Numbered from the stretch's first letter, positions 1 through 8,285 are shown. The stretch is 27,554 nucleotides of DNA from Dehalococcoidia bacterium (GCA_023129815.1 JAGMBH010000148.1:1-27554); one strand, 5' to 3'. Numbers and translations: made by a program. The notes: generated from the letters alone by a model not told the origin.

Positions 1-1785
1 ATCACTACGAATTGTCGTTTGCCCTATATCTGTCAAAAGCACCCAACGAATTGCCTTGGCTCTAGTCTTCTTGTCTAGCTCCATGGCTTTGGTTACTTCA
101 GAGATTGCTTCGCGGAGTTCATCCTGGTGAGCCGAAGCTCTGAACGGAGTGAAGAGGAGATTCTTCGGGCGCTTCTCTCCCTCAGAATGACATCCTTTTC
201 TGTCATTGCGAGGAGCTTTAGCGACGAAGCAATCTCCAAAAATTCCCTCCCATCGGGTGGGTAAACCGAATTTCCGTAACAGTGATTGCTGTCGCTCAAC
301 TATATCCGAGGATAAAAGACCTAATCTCTGGCTGAGTTTAGCAGCCCCCACCATGCCAATAGCCACTGCCTCACCGTGGAGGAAACGCTTGTATTCAGTG
401 GCTGCTTCCAAGCCATGGGCAATGGTATGCCCATAGTTCAAGATGATGCGTCTTCCCCGTTCCTTCTCATCTTCACTAACAATCTGAGCCTTGATAGCAG
501 CGCTACGGATGATAGCTTGGGTAACTGCATTCGGCTCCAGCTTTATTAGTTTATCAGCATTAGCCTCCAAGAATTCAAAAAATTCTTTGTCCAGAGTCAA
601 GCCATATTTAATAACCTCAGCCCACCCCGAGATTAACTCACGGTCAGGTAAAGTATTAAGCGTGTGGACATCAGCTAAAACAAAGCTAGGCTGATAGAAA
701 GCACCGATAAGATTTTTTCCTTGAGGGTGGTTGACACCTACTTTGCCTCCGATGCTGGCATCAACCATGGCTACTAGACTGGTTGGCAGCGGTATCCAGG
801 GCATTCCTCGTAAAAAAGTGGCCGCGACAAAGCCAGCCAAGTCGCCTACCATGCCACCCCCTAAGGCAATGAGCATATCATCCCTCTCCACTCGTTGCTC
901 CACCAAGAAGTCATAAATCTTAATGGCAGAATTGATATTCTTAGTTTCTTCGCCTGGCGGCACTACCAAGGAGTTAACGGCAAAGCCAGCATCCTGTAAG
1001 ACTTTCTCAACTTTGTGTCCGTAAATGGAGAACACAGTTTCATCGCTAATTATGCTCACTACCCCAGATAAACCAATCTCTTTTATCTTTTCCCCAAGCT
1101 TTTCCAACAGACCATAGCCAACAAAAACAGGATAGCTTTGAGTAGCCGTTTTCACCCAGCAAGCAACGTCCTTATTAGCCTTTAGCTGCGAGCCTAATTT
1201 CCTCTCCCTTGACGGGAGAGGATTAAGGTGAGGGTGATGAGCGGAGCGAAGCAGTCGCCACGCCCTTATCACCTCTTCAGCCACCTGGCTAAGGCTTAAT
1301 CTATCGGTATGAATCGTCCAGTCAACGTTGGCATAGTAGGGCTGCCGGGAAGCTTTAAGCTGCCTGATGCGCTCCAGGGGATTGTTGGTAGCCAGGAGAG
1401 GGCGAACTTCAGTCCCACAGCCATAGGTAGCATTTTGGAATAAGCGTTGATAAATTGTCTCCGGTTTAGCTTCAAGACAAATGATTAAACCGCTTTGGGC
1501 AAGCAATTTATAGTTTTGAGGGTCAACGATAGCACCACCACCAATAGCTATAACTGTTTGTCTCTGCTGGCAACCTTTTCTGATTACTTCCCGCTCAAGC
1601 TCCCTGAACCGGCCCTCCCCATCTTGCTGAAAAATCTCATCAATTGATTTGCCCGCTAACTTAACTATTTCATCATCGGTATCAATGAAATTCCAATTTA
1701 GCCTCCGGGCTACTTCTTTAGCCACCAGTGATTTACCGGTGGCAGAAAAACCAGTGATAATGATGTTAGCCACTTGCCTGCTCAT
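1..1785 (-). CDS. aroKB: Bifunctional shikimate kinase / 3-dehydroquinate synthase (AroK-AroB fusion), 3' end cut by window
   Basis: One uninterrupted minus frame of 595 codons runs from the ATG at 1785 to the window edge, so the C-terminus is missing. Residues 1-176 are shikimate kinase: P-loop GFSATGKS (12-19), DTDDE and GGGAI. Residues from about 200 are 3-dehydroquinate synthase: GGGMVGDLAGF, DASIGGKVGVN, GWAEVIKYG, NYGHTIAHGLE and HGEAVAIGM, which carry the expected metal ligands and NAD-binding residues. The two enzymes act at the start and middle of the shikimate pathway in the cytoplasm. The start overlaps the aroC stop (ATGA), implying translational coupling. The linker (about 177-195) and an extra block in the AroB C-terminal part (about 517-562, between EGI and EVTKAMELDKK) are encoded by dispersed repeats. 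AroKB fusions are known elsewhere, for example in Thermotoga. Whether the repeat-laden AroB domain is active cannot be told from sequence. Confidence 0.93.
   Translation of the reverse strand, partial: MSRQVANIIITGFSATGKSLVAKEVARRLNWNFIDTDDEIVKLAGKSIDEIFQQDGEGRFRELEREVIRKGCQQRQTVIAIGGGAIVDPQNYKLLAQSGLIICLEAKPETIYQRLFQNATYGCGTEVRPLLATNNPLERIRQLKASRQPYYANVDWTIHTDRLSLSQVAEEVIRAWRLLRSAHHPHLNPLPSRERKLGSQLKANKDVACWVKTATQSYPVFVGYGLLEKLGEKIKEIGLSGVVSIISDETVFSIYGHKVEKVLQDAGFAVNSLVVPPGEETKNINSAIKIYDFLVEQRVERDDMLIALGGGMVGDLAGFVAATFLRGMPWIPLPTSLVAMVDASIGGKVGVNHPQGKNLIGAFYQPSFVLADVHTLNTLPDRELISGWAEVIKYGLTLDKEFFEFLEANADKLIKLEPNAVTQAIIRSAAIKAQIVSEDEKERGRRIILNYGHTIAHGLEAATEYKRFLHGEAVAIGMVGAAKLSQRLGLLSSDIVERQQSLLRKFGLPTRWEGIFGDCFVAKAPRNDRKGCHSEGEKRPKNLLFTPFRASAHQDELREAISEVTKAMELDKKTRAKAIRWVLLTDIGQTTIRSD
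101..236. repeat. MITE-like dispersed repeat inside aroKB, 12-bp terminal inverted repeats
   Basis: The ends GAGATTGCTTCG (101-112) and CGAAGCAATCTC (225-236) are perfect inverted copies. The 136-bp element is a composite of a 'TGTCATTCTGAGGG' unit and a 'TGTCATTGCGAGGAGC' unit, both of which recur in this window. On the minus strand it reads without a stop and adds roughly 45 residues to the AroB domain between otherwise continuous family sequence. No clear target duplication is visible at this copy. Confidence 0.85.
1200..1257. repeat. Palindromic repeat forming the AroK-AroB linker
   Basis: It contains a perfect 8-bp inverted repeat, CCTCTCCC (1201-1208) and GGGAGAGG (1214-1221), followed by the GGTGAGGGTGA tract and a GCGGAGCGAAGC tail. 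On the minus strand it reads as HHPHLNPLPSRER, a translation typical of a widespread bacterial intergenic repeat. Here it lies exactly between the kinase and synthase domains. Confidence 0.75.
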
Positions 1786-3008
1786 CTCCATAAAGAGATA
1801 TGACTTATGTAGTTATGATAATTCGCCAGGGTTTCCTTTAGGTTATCCCCGCCGAATTTCTCCAGGCAGGCATCGGCAAGAACGATAGCCAGCATTGCTT
1901 CGCCAATTACCCCCGCCGCAGGAACAATACAAATGTCACTGCGCTCATAGTGGGCTTTGGCTATCTCACCGCTGCGAAGGTCTATAGATGGCAATGGCTT
2001 AGCTAAAGTGGCAATAGGCTTGACTGCCGCCCTGACTATTATGTCTTCGCCATTGCTTATGCCACCTTCGATGCCACCGGCATAGTTGGTGGCATGGCGC
2101 CAGGGGAGCGATTGCTTCGTCGCTGACGCTCCTCGCAATGACGAGGAAGGAGAGTCCCGCGCAATGACAGATGGAGGATTGGGTTCAATAACATCATGAG
2201 CCTGCGAGCCTTTGATTTTAGCTAGAGTAAATCCAGCACCAATCTCCACTCCTTTCACGGCATTGATGCTCATTATCGCCTGGGCAATTCTGCCATCAAG
2301 GCGGCGCTCCCAGCTAACGTGGCTGCCTAAGCCAACAGGTACCCCAGTGGCGATTAGCTCAAAAACGCCTCCCAAGGTATCTCCCTCAGCTTTGGCTCTA
2401 TCAATGGCGGCTATCATTTCCTTTTCTGCCTTGGCGTCAACACAGCGGAGCAGGGAAGTCTCAACCTGCTGCCAATTTATAGAGATTGCTTCGCTCCGCT
2501 CGCAATGGCATGTCCCAATAGCTATAGTATGGCTATGAATAGCAATGCCAAATTCTTCCAGAAATCTTTTGGCGATAGCCCCGGCAGCTACCCTGACAGC
2601 AGTCTCCCGGGCGCTGGCTCTTTCCATTACAGGTCTGATGTCTTTCAGGCTATATTTAGTCACTCCAGCTAAATCAGCATGTCCCGGGCGAGGACGGGTT
2701 ACAGGCTCAGCCTCCTTCTCCACAGGAGTGATGCTCATCGCTTCCTGCCAGTTTTGCCAATCTCGGTTAGGGATAAAGAGAGCGATGGGGCTGCCCATAG
2801 TGAGTCCATAGCGAACTCCTGAGATGATTTCTACTTTGTCTTGTTCTATTTCCATGCGGGGACCACGCCCATAGCCTTGCTGGCGACGCTTGAGTTCTTT
2901 ATTGATATATTCCGCTTCCAAGGGAAGGTCGGCTACCATCCCTTCAATTATGGCTACCAATCCCTTCCCGTGGGATTCTCCAGCGGTGATAAAGCGAAAT
3001 TGTCCCAT
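1782..3008 (-). CDS. aroC: Chorismate synthase with two repeat-encoded insertions
   Basis: This is the last enzyme of the shikimate pathway (EPSP to chorismate, FMN-dependent, cytoplasmic). The 408-residue frame carries the family signatures GESHGKGLVA near the N-terminus, RPRPGHADLAG, ERASARETAVRVAAGA, NYAGGIEGGISNGE and RSDICIVPAAGVIGEAM. It is longer than many family members because two segments come from dispersed repeats. One is CHCERSEAIS (nucleotides about 2481-2511), after the motif GIAIHSHTIAIGT. The other is the block between VIEPNPPS and NYAGG (about 2107-2172). Both fall in variable loops, so activity may survive. The start ATG at 3008 has the SD-like AAGGAAG, and the stop overlaps the aroKB start (ATGA). 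The ATG lies in a 15-bp sequence duplicated at the sppA end. Confidence 0.95.
   Translation of the reverse strand: MGQFRFITAGESHGKGLVAIIEGMVADLPLEAEYINKELKRRQQGYGRGPRMEIEQDKVEIISGVRYGLTMGSPIALFIPNRDWQNWQEAMSITPVEKEAEPVTRPRPGHADLAGVTKYSLKDIRPVMERASARETAVRVAAGAIAKRFLEEFGIAIHSHTIAIGTCHCERSEAISINWQQVETSLLRCVDAKAEKEMIAAIDRAKAEGDTLGGVFELIATGVPVGLGSHVSWERRLDGRIAQAIMSINAVKGVEIGAGFTLAKIKGSQAHDVIEPNPPSVIARDSPSSSLRGASATKQSLPWRHATNYAGGIEGGISNGEDIIVRAAVKPIATLAKPLPSIDLRSGEIAKAHYERSDICIVPAAGVIGEAMLAIVLADACLEKFGGDNLKETLANYHNYISHISLWR
2107..2172. repeat. Dispersed repeat copy inside aroC (lid loop region)
   Basis: GATTGCTTCGTCGCTGACGC followed by TCCTCGCAATGAC is the same unit as at 201-235. CGCAATGAC appears twice (ending near 2142 and 2169). 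On the minus strand it reads open and replaces the variable loop just before NYAGGIEGG. Confidence 0.8.
2481..2511. repeat. Short dispersed repeat copy inside aroC
   Basis: AGAGATTGCTTCGCTCCGCT followed by CGCAATGGCA has inverted ATTGC/GCAAT ends. On the minus strand it encodes CHCERSEAIS, a block with no counterpart in ordinary chorismate synthases. Confidence 0.75.
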
Positions 3009-3138
3009 TAGCTTCCTTCACCCCTTGTCATTCTGAGGGAGAGAAGCGACCGAAAAATCTCCTCTTCACTCTGTTCAGAATGACATTGCTCAGAATGACA
3101 AAAACCGAAGTTGCCAAACAATCTTGTCCCATTAGCTT
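3000..3138. repeat. Repeat insertion at the sppA/aroC junction with 15-bp flanking direct duplication
   Basis: TTGTCCCATTAGCTT occurs at 3000-3014 and again at 3124-3138, bracketing 109 bp. Within the insert, TTGTCATTCTGAG (3025-3037) and CTCAGAATGACAA (3089-3101) form perfect 13-bp inverted ends of a 77-bp unit. The duplicated 15 bp contains both the sppA stop and the aroC start (TAATG on the minus strand). Before the duplication these two genes therefore probably overlapped by stop/start, like their neighbours. Confidence 0.85.
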
Positions 3139-4061
3139 TGATGCAGATATTGAGGCTCAGGATAAGTACGGCTTAAAGTCTGCAACAGGACTATATCCTG
3201 CCCACTTAATCCCAATAATCTCATCTGGATGGCATAAACTAAGCCATCCAGATTAATTCCTAGAAGCGACTCTAATAAGGACTTACTCGGGGGTTCGTAG
3301 TACTCTATTTTTGGAGTGGTAATACCGGCTAGCTCTGCCGCCAAATCTATGGCGGTATCCAACCCACCTAGTTCGTCAACTAACCCTAACTCTTTAGCTT
3401 CAACGCCAGTGTAAAGTTGCCCCGTAGCTAAACTCCTTACCTTCTCTTTGCTCAACCCCCTACCTTCAGCCACTACCGCAACAAATTGCTCATAATAGTC
3501 ATCCACCAGTTGTTGCATGATTTCCTTTTCTTCCGGTGTTAGCTCCCTCAAACCGGCATACATATCTTTATACTTCCCACCTTTGAAGGTTTGCATCTCG
3601 ATTCCCAGTTTGTCGTAGAGTCCTTTAACATTCGGTATCTGGGAGATAACCCCGATGCTTCCTGTCAGTGTGCCTGGAAGGGCTACAATCTTGTCAGCTT
3701 CAGCCGAGATATAATAGCCTCCCGAGGCAGCCTGGCTGCCCATGCTGACCACAATAGGTTTTGTCTGCTTGACTTTTTCTATCTCCTTTAGAATTTCCTG
3801 GCAAGGCGCTACCACACCACCAGGGCTCTCTATGTGAAGAACAATCGCCCTCACGGCAATATCCTTCTCTGCCCTACCCAGTTGTTCCCGCACCAACCCA
3901 GGAGTGATAGTAGGACCAAAAAGGAGGGAACCGCCTTCAGATGTAATAGCCCCACTGAGAGTAATCACGGCAATTTTATCCCCTACCGGAATGCAGCTAG
4001 TAGGAATCAACATCGCCACTAGCAATAACATAGCCAAGCCAATGATTGTTACCTTTTTCAT
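3132..4061 (-). CDS. sppA: Signal peptide peptidase SppA, S49 family
   Basis: This is a membrane-anchored serine protease that clears cleaved signal peptides. The 309 residues start with KK and a hydrophobic segment (about 4-19) ending LIPTSC; Cys23 could be a weak lipobox, otherwise the segment is an uncleaved anchor. The catalytic pair fits the short single-domain type: Ser113 in AASGGYY and Lys165 in GGKYKD. The spacing of 52 equals that of the Bacillus subtilis enzyme. HIESPGG (76-82) is the conserved oxyanion region. The ATG overlaps the aroE stop (ATGA) and is preceded by a strong SD, GGAGGAG. The stop now lies in the left copy of the 15-bp duplication. Confidence 0.94.
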   Translation of the reverse strand: MKKVTIIGLAMLLLVAMLIPTSCIPVGDKIAVITLSGAITSEGGSLLFGPTITPGLVREQLGRAEKDIAVRAIVLHIESPGGVVAPCQEILKEIEKVKQTKPIVVSMGSQAASGGYYISAEADKIVALPGTLTGSIGVISQIPNVKGLYDKLGIEMQTFKGGKYKDMYAGLRELTPEEKEIMQQLVDDYYEQFVAVVAEGRGLSKEKVRSLATGQLYTGVEAKELGLVDELGGLDTAIDLAAELAGITTPKIEYYEPPSKSLLESLLGINLDGLVYAIQMRLLGLSGQDIVLLQTLSRTYPEPQYLHQS

Positions 4062-4930
4062 CTTTCTCCTCCTATTACTTCCCTCGCCCTTTTAAGCATT
4101 ATGTCAACTGGCGGTTCTCTTCCCGTCCATAATTCAAACGAGGCTGCTCCTTGATATACTAGCATAGCTAATCCGTTAAGTGTATTGGCCCCTGCCTTTT
4201 GTGCTAGCTGCAATAAAGGCGTTGGACAAGGGTTATATACTAGATCATAGACCAAGATACCTCGCGGAATCACCTCAAGACTCAAAGGTGATTTCCCCTC
4301 TTGAGGACTGTATTTCATTCCCATAGTGGTGCAGTTGACTATTAGCTCGCAGCGGCTAAAAGTTTTACCCAAATTTAGCGCTTGCCAAGGCAGAGTAGTG
4401 ACCTCGGTTTTCAGCCCAATTTCAACCATGTAGCTCTTCAGGCTGTCAGCCAATGCCCTAGCTCGCGCCGGAGTTCGATTAACAATAATGAGCGAACTTG
4501 CTTTCTCCTGCACCAAAGCAAAGCACACTGCCCTGGCAACTCCACCAGCGCCTAAGATTACCACTTGCTTACCCTGAGGCTCAAAGTGTCCCTCCTTATG
4601 CAACGCCTGGAGAAAGCCATGAGCGTCAGTATTAAAACCCAAAAGCTTATCATCTCTTCTAACGATGGTATTGACCGCGCCAATCAAATTTGCCAGGTCA
4701 TCAATCCCGTCCAACAAAGGCAAAACTGCTTCTTTATAGGGAACTGTTACATTAGCTCCCAGCTTTCGAGGCTCTCTTAATTTAGCTATTATAGCTTCAA
4801 GTTTCTGTGGGCCAGTTTCCCAGGCTTCATAGCGAATATCAAGGTGGTAGTAATCCAAAGCCGCCTGCTGGAAATATGGGGAGATGGAATGCTTTAAGGG
4901 ATAGCCGATGAGGCCGATGAACTTTGGCAT
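4058..4930 (-). CDS. aroE: Shikimate dehydrogenase
   Basis: AroE reduces 3-dehydroshikimate to shikimate with NADPH. The 290 residues show the substrate-site KHSISP, the catalytic lysine in NVTVPYKE, NTDAHG, the Rossmann loop GAGGVARAV, the NADP-selecting NRTPARA and the late Gln in YQGAASFELWTG. Length and order of motifs are normal, and no repeat has entered it. The ATG overlaps the ruvX stop (TAATG) and the stop overlaps the sppA ATG (ATGA), so it is embedded in a tightly coupled operon with the other aro genes. Confidence 0.96.
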   Translation of the reverse strand: MPKFIGLIGYPLKHSISPYFQQAALDYYHLDIRYEAWETGPQKLEAIIAKLREPRKLGANVTVPYKEAVLPLLDGIDDLANLIGAVNTIVRRDDKLLGFNTDAHGFLQALHKEGHFEPQGKQVVILGAGGVARAVCFALVQEKASSLIIVNRTPARARALADSLKSYMVEIGLKTEVTTLPWQALNLGKTFSRCELIVNCTTMGMKYSPQEGKSPLSLEVIPRGILVYDLVYNPCPTPLLQLAQKAGANTLNGLAMLVYQGAASFELWTGREPPVDIMLKRAREVIGGER

Positions 4931-5601
4931 TAACTAGATTCTTCGCGGAGTTTACCCTGAGTGAGATTCTTCGGTCGCTTCTCTCCCTCAGAATGACAAG
5001 AGGCGAAGGGCTCAGAATGACAACTGTCAAGAAATCCCTGAAGAATAAAGGCAGCAGCCAAGGCATCCCGGTGTTCATTCCTTTTATTCCTCTTGGTGCC
5101 AGCCTTAACCATCAATTTCTCAACAGCTACAGTGGAGAACCTCTCATCCCATAGTTGTATGTCAACTGAGGTAAGACGAGATTGCTTCGCTGCCCCTGCG
5201 CGGAGTTCACCCTGGGCAAGATTCTTCGGCCGCTGCCCCTTCGCTTTGCTCAGGGCTTCGGCTAACCCCTCAGAATGACAATCCCCTTTTGTCACTCTGA
5301 GTCCTGACGATAGGAAGGAACTGAAGGGCTCAGGGCTTCGGCTGGCAATGCTATTTCGAAGTTTCTCGACAAAAGCAGTTACTTTATCAGCCTGCAGTCC
5401 CAAACTACCACTTAAGGAGCGAGGCAGACCAACTACGATACGTTCTATCCTATGCTGCTCCACAAGTTTGATAATATCACCTATAGTTGCCTCTTCGCTT
5501 TGGCTAACAATCGCAGTTAGAGGGACAGCCAGAAGACCTTCAGAGTCACTTATGGACACTCCTGTCCTTTTATCTCCAATATCTAATCCTAGGGTGCGCA
5601 T
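4930..5601 (-). CDS. ruvX: YqgF/RuvX-type Holliday junction resolvase homologue with repeat-encoded insert and C-terminal tail
   Basis: This is an RNase H-fold nuclease linked to Holliday junction resolution or pre-16S rRNA end processing. The motifs GLDIGDKRTGVSISD, VVGLPRSLSG, DERFSTVAVE and RDALAAAFILQGFL are all present. The product is 223 residues against about 140 for the family. The excess is a repeat-derived block of about 56 residues between KLRNSIA and VDIQLWDERF, plus a repeat-derived tail after GFLDS. The start chosen is the ATG at 5601, one base after the alaS stop, because MRTLGLDIG is the normal N-terminus; an upstream ATG at 5637 would overlap alaS. All catalytic motifs survive, so a functional enlarged protein is possible but unproven. 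Confidence 0.9.
   Translation of the reverse strand: MRTLGLDIGDKRTGVSISDSEGLLAVPLTAIVSQSEEATIGDIIKLVEQHRIERIVVGLPRSLSGSLGLQADKVTAFVEKLRNSIASRSPEPFSSFLSSGLRVTKGDCHSEGLAEALSKAKGQRPKNLAQGELRAGAAKQSRLTSVDIQLWDERFSTVAVEKLMVKAGTKRNKRNEHRDALAAAFILQGFLDSCHSEPFASCHSEGEKRPKNLTQGKLREESS
4934..5022. repeat. Dispersed repeat forming the ruvX 3' end
   Basis: It contains AGATTCTTCGCGGAG, TGAGATTCTTCGGTCGCTTC, TCTCCCTCAGAATGACA and a second CTCAGAATGACA, the same units as at 3025-3101. On the minus strand it encodes CHSEPFASCHSEGEKRPKNL and the following residues up to the ruvX stop, which still overlaps aroE as TAATG. Confidence 0.8.
5177..5345. repeat. Composite dispersed repeat inside ruvX
   Basis: A block of about 169 bp is made of GAGATTGCTTCGCTG, CAAGATTCTTCGGCCGCTG, CCTCAGAATGACA, TTTGTCACTCTGAG and two copies of CTCAGGGCTTCGGCT. 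On the minus strand it remains open and splits the RuvX fold between KLRNSIA and VDIQLW. Confidence 0.8.
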
Positions 5602-5602
5602 A

Positions 5603-8257
5603 TTAGACCTGACGAGCTCGCTTAGCTTGGCTGGCAACGATGCTTTTAACCAGATTCAAAGCTTCATCAACCTTAGCGGCGTCTTTACCGCCTGCTTGCG
5701 CCATGGTTGCTTTGCCTCCCCCACCACCACCAGTCACTTCAGCCACCTGCTTAACAATGTCACCAGCATGGAATCCTTTGGCTACTAAATCAGGAGTAAC
5801 CATAGCCAGAAAATTGGGCTTGCCATTATAAATGGTAGCTAAAACTACTATGGCACTCTTTAGTTTGTCCCGCAATATATCGCCCATCTCTCTGAGAATA
5901 GGCATAGTTAACGACGGCACCTTAGCAGACAGGATAGTTACACCATTAACCTGCTGTGTCTGCTCCAGCAGGCAATCTGCTATCCTCCGTGATAATTCCC
6001 TCTCTAATGAAAGAGAATGCTTGCGTTCTTTTTCCAGTTCACTAACAAGTGCTTTTACCTTACTGTCAACCTCTTCGGGTGAGCTCCCTGTCTCCTTGGC
6101 CACACCTTGCAAAGTAGCAAGATGCTTCTCAACCAAGGATTCAGCTCCACTCCCGGTCACCGCTTCAATGCGCCGCAGACCAGTGCCAATGCTGCTTTCG
6201 CCCGTTATAAGGAAAAAACCGATCTCCCCGGTTGATTTAACATGTGTGCCGCCGCACAGCTCCTTGCTTATTGCTGGCTCACCGACTTCAACCACTCGGA
6301 CCTGCTCCCCATATTTCTCTTCAAACAAGGCGATAGCACCTTCAGCAGTAGCTTGCTTATATGGGACGATTTTTGCCTTCACCCATAAGTTCTGGCGTAT
6401 CCTCTCATTAACCCTTCTTTCAATCTGTGTAAGTTGCTCCTCAGTTATTGCTGCTCGCCAGGAGAAGTCAAACCTGAGCCTATCTGGCTCTACTAGTGAA
6501 CCCCTCTGAGAAACGCGGTGGCTCAATATTTGCCTTAGAGCGCCTTGGAGAAGGTGGGTAGCGGTATGGTTGCGAGCAACATCCAGACGACGGGCTATAT
6601 CCACTCTAGCTTCTACCTCGTCACCAACAGAAATCTCGCCTTCTATTACTTTTCCTGAACTGATATCAGGCCCAAAAGTATCAGTTACAATAACTTTACC
6701 GCGATCGCTGATTATCCTACCAGTGTCACCAACTTGCCCACCCATCTCAGCATAAAAAGGCGTTTCAGAAAGAAGGATTATTAACTCCTGCCCTTGTTTC
6801 GCTCGATCAACAAGATTGCGGTTGATGAGCAGGGCTTTTATTTCACTCCTACACGTCAATGTTTCATAACCAACAAATTTAGCTCCAGGCAGTTCAGCTA
6901 ATTTCTCAGGCCTTTGTACTCCCTTTTCAGTAATTAGGACTTTATCAATAGCTATTGCTCCTCCGGCCGCCCTGGCTCTCTCCCGCTGTTTTTCCATCTC
7001 AGCCTGGAAACCCTCCCAATCTATGGAAAGCTCCTTTTCTTTAGCAATCTCTGCGGTTAATTCCTGTGGAAAACCAAAGGTGTCGTGAAGTTTGAATACT
7101 TCTTCCCCCTGTAGCCATTCTCTTCCTTGTTCCAAAGCTTCATTGATTAGTCTTTCCACTAGATTAAGCCCGCTGTCTAGGGTATTGATGAACCTCTCCT
7201 CTTCCGCCTTGGTTACCTCTTTAATCAAGTCTCGGTTGCTTACCAGTTCAGGATATATATCACCCATTTGAGAAATGACTACCTCAGCAATTTGACTAAG
7301 GAAAGGCTTATCTAAACCCAGCCTTCTAGCAAAAAGAGAGGCGCGACGCAACACTCGCCGTAAAACATAGCCTCTACCTTCATTGGAGGGCAAAACACCG
7401 TCAGCAATGAGAAAGGGAATACCACGACCATGCTCAGCAATAATTCTAATAGCTCGGTCATCACTATCACTCTTACCACAACATTTGCCTGTTAATCGGC
7501 AAATCCTTTGAATGAGGGGTAAGAAAAGATCTGTCTCATAGACTGAATATTTGCCTTGCATAACCACTGCAGTCCTTTCCAAACCCATTCCAGTATCAAT
7601 ATTCGGTTTAGGCAGAGGAGTACGCTTACCATCAGGACTCTGGTCATATTGAGTAAATACCAGATTCCAGATTTCAGAGAAGCGACCACAGTCACAATTA
7701 GGTTTACATTCCGGCCTACCACAACCAGCCTCCACTCCTAAATCGTAATGGATTTCGCTGCATGGCCCGCAAGGCCCCGAATCACCGGCCGGACCCCAGA
7801 AATTATCCTCCTCCCCAAAGCGCAATATTTTCTCAGCCGGAATTCCTACTTTCCGCCAATAGTTAAAAGCTTCATCATCGTCAAGGTAAACAGTTGCCCA
7901 TAGCCGCTCTTTCGGTAATTTTAAGTACTCAGTAACAAATTCCCAAGCCCAAGCAATGGCCTCTCTTTTGAAATAGTCACCAATACTGAAATTCCCCAGC
8001 ATCTCGAAGAAAGTAAGATGTTTGGTATCGCCAACAGAAGCTATATCAGTATTACGGAAACATTTTTGGCAAGAAACCAGCCGTGGACTGGGAGGCTTCT
8101 CCAATCCCAAAAAGTAAGGCTTAAATTGCGCCATGCCAGCAGTAGTCAATAATAGGGTAGGATCTCCACGAGGAATCAAGGATGAACCAGGGATGATCTT
8201 ATGACCCCTATCTTCGAAGAACCTCAGAAAAAACTGCCTAAGTTCATCACCAGTCAT
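5603..8257 (-). CDS. alaS: Alanyl-tRNA synthetase
   Basis: This full-length class II synthetase (884 residues) charges tRNA-Ala. The N-terminal catalytic domain has RGDPTLLLTTAGMAQFKPYF, FRNTDI, FFEMLGNFSIGDYF and GPAGDSGPCGPCSEIHYD. The editing domain has the zinc-binding HTATHLLQGALR and CGGTHV. The C-terminal oligomerisation domain ends with GGGGGGKATMAQAGGKD. The ATG at 8257 follows AAAGGG about 9-10 bases upstream. It is the first gene of the minus operon, and ruvX starts one base after its stop. No disruptions or repeat insertions are seen. Confidence 0.98.
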   Translation of the reverse strand: MTGDELRQFFLRFFEDRGHKIIPGSSLIPRGDPTLLLTTAGMAQFKPYFLGLEKPPSPRLVSCQKCFRNTDIASVGDTKHLTFFEMLGNFSIGDYFKREAIAWAWEFVTEYLKLPKERLWATVYLDDDEAFNYWRKVGIPAEKILRFGEEDNFWGPAGDSGPCGPCSEIHYDLGVEAGCGRPECKPNCDCGRFSEIWNLVFTQYDQSPDGKRTPLPKPNIDTGMGLERTAVVMQGKYSVYETDLFLPLIQRICRLTGKCCGKSDSDDRAIRIIAEHGRGIPFLIADGVLPSNEGRGYVLRRVLRRASLFARRLGLDKPFLSQIAEVVISQMGDIYPELVSNRDLIKEVTKAEEERFINTLDSGLNLVERLINEALEQGREWLQGEEVFKLHDTFGFPQELTAEIAKEKELSIDWEGFQAEMEKQRERARAAGGAIAIDKVLITEKGVQRPEKLAELPGAKFVGYETLTCRSEIKALLINRNLVDRAKQGQELIILLSETPFYAEMGGQVGDTGRIISDRGKVIVTDTFGPDISSGKVIEGEISVGDEVEARVDIARRLDVARNHTATHLLQGALRQILSHRVSQRGSLVEPDRLRFDFSWRAAITEEQLTQIERRVNERIRQNLWVKAKIVPYKQATAEGAIALFEEKYGEQVRVVEVGEPAISKELCGGTHVKSTGEIGFFLITGESSIGTGLRRIEAVTGSGAESLVEKHLATLQGVAKETGSSPEEVDSKVKALVSELEKERKHSLSLERELSRRIADCLLEQTQQVNGVTILSAKVPSLTMPILREMGDILRDKLKSAIVVLATIYNGKPNFLAMVTPDLVAKGFHAGDIVKQVAEVTGGGGGGKATMAQAGGKDAAKVDEALNLVKSIVASQAKRARQV

Positions 8258-8285
8258 TTGTCATTACCCTTTCTGTTTCGGGAAA

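Noticed and set aside
101..5345. Repeats considered as a CRISPR array
   Set aside because: Copies are irregularly spaced, differ in length and lie within genes. There are no uniform spacers and no cas genes.
4930..5637. Start of ruvX at ATG 5637
   Set aside because: It would overlap alaS by 35 bases and add a non-family N-terminus; ATG 5601 gives the normal MRTLGLDIG start one base after the alaS stop.
5832..6509. 225-codon plus-strand open frame
   Set aside because: It lies fully antisense to alaS, whose motifs are intact. The Ser/Leu/Pro-rich product matches no family and there is no SD.
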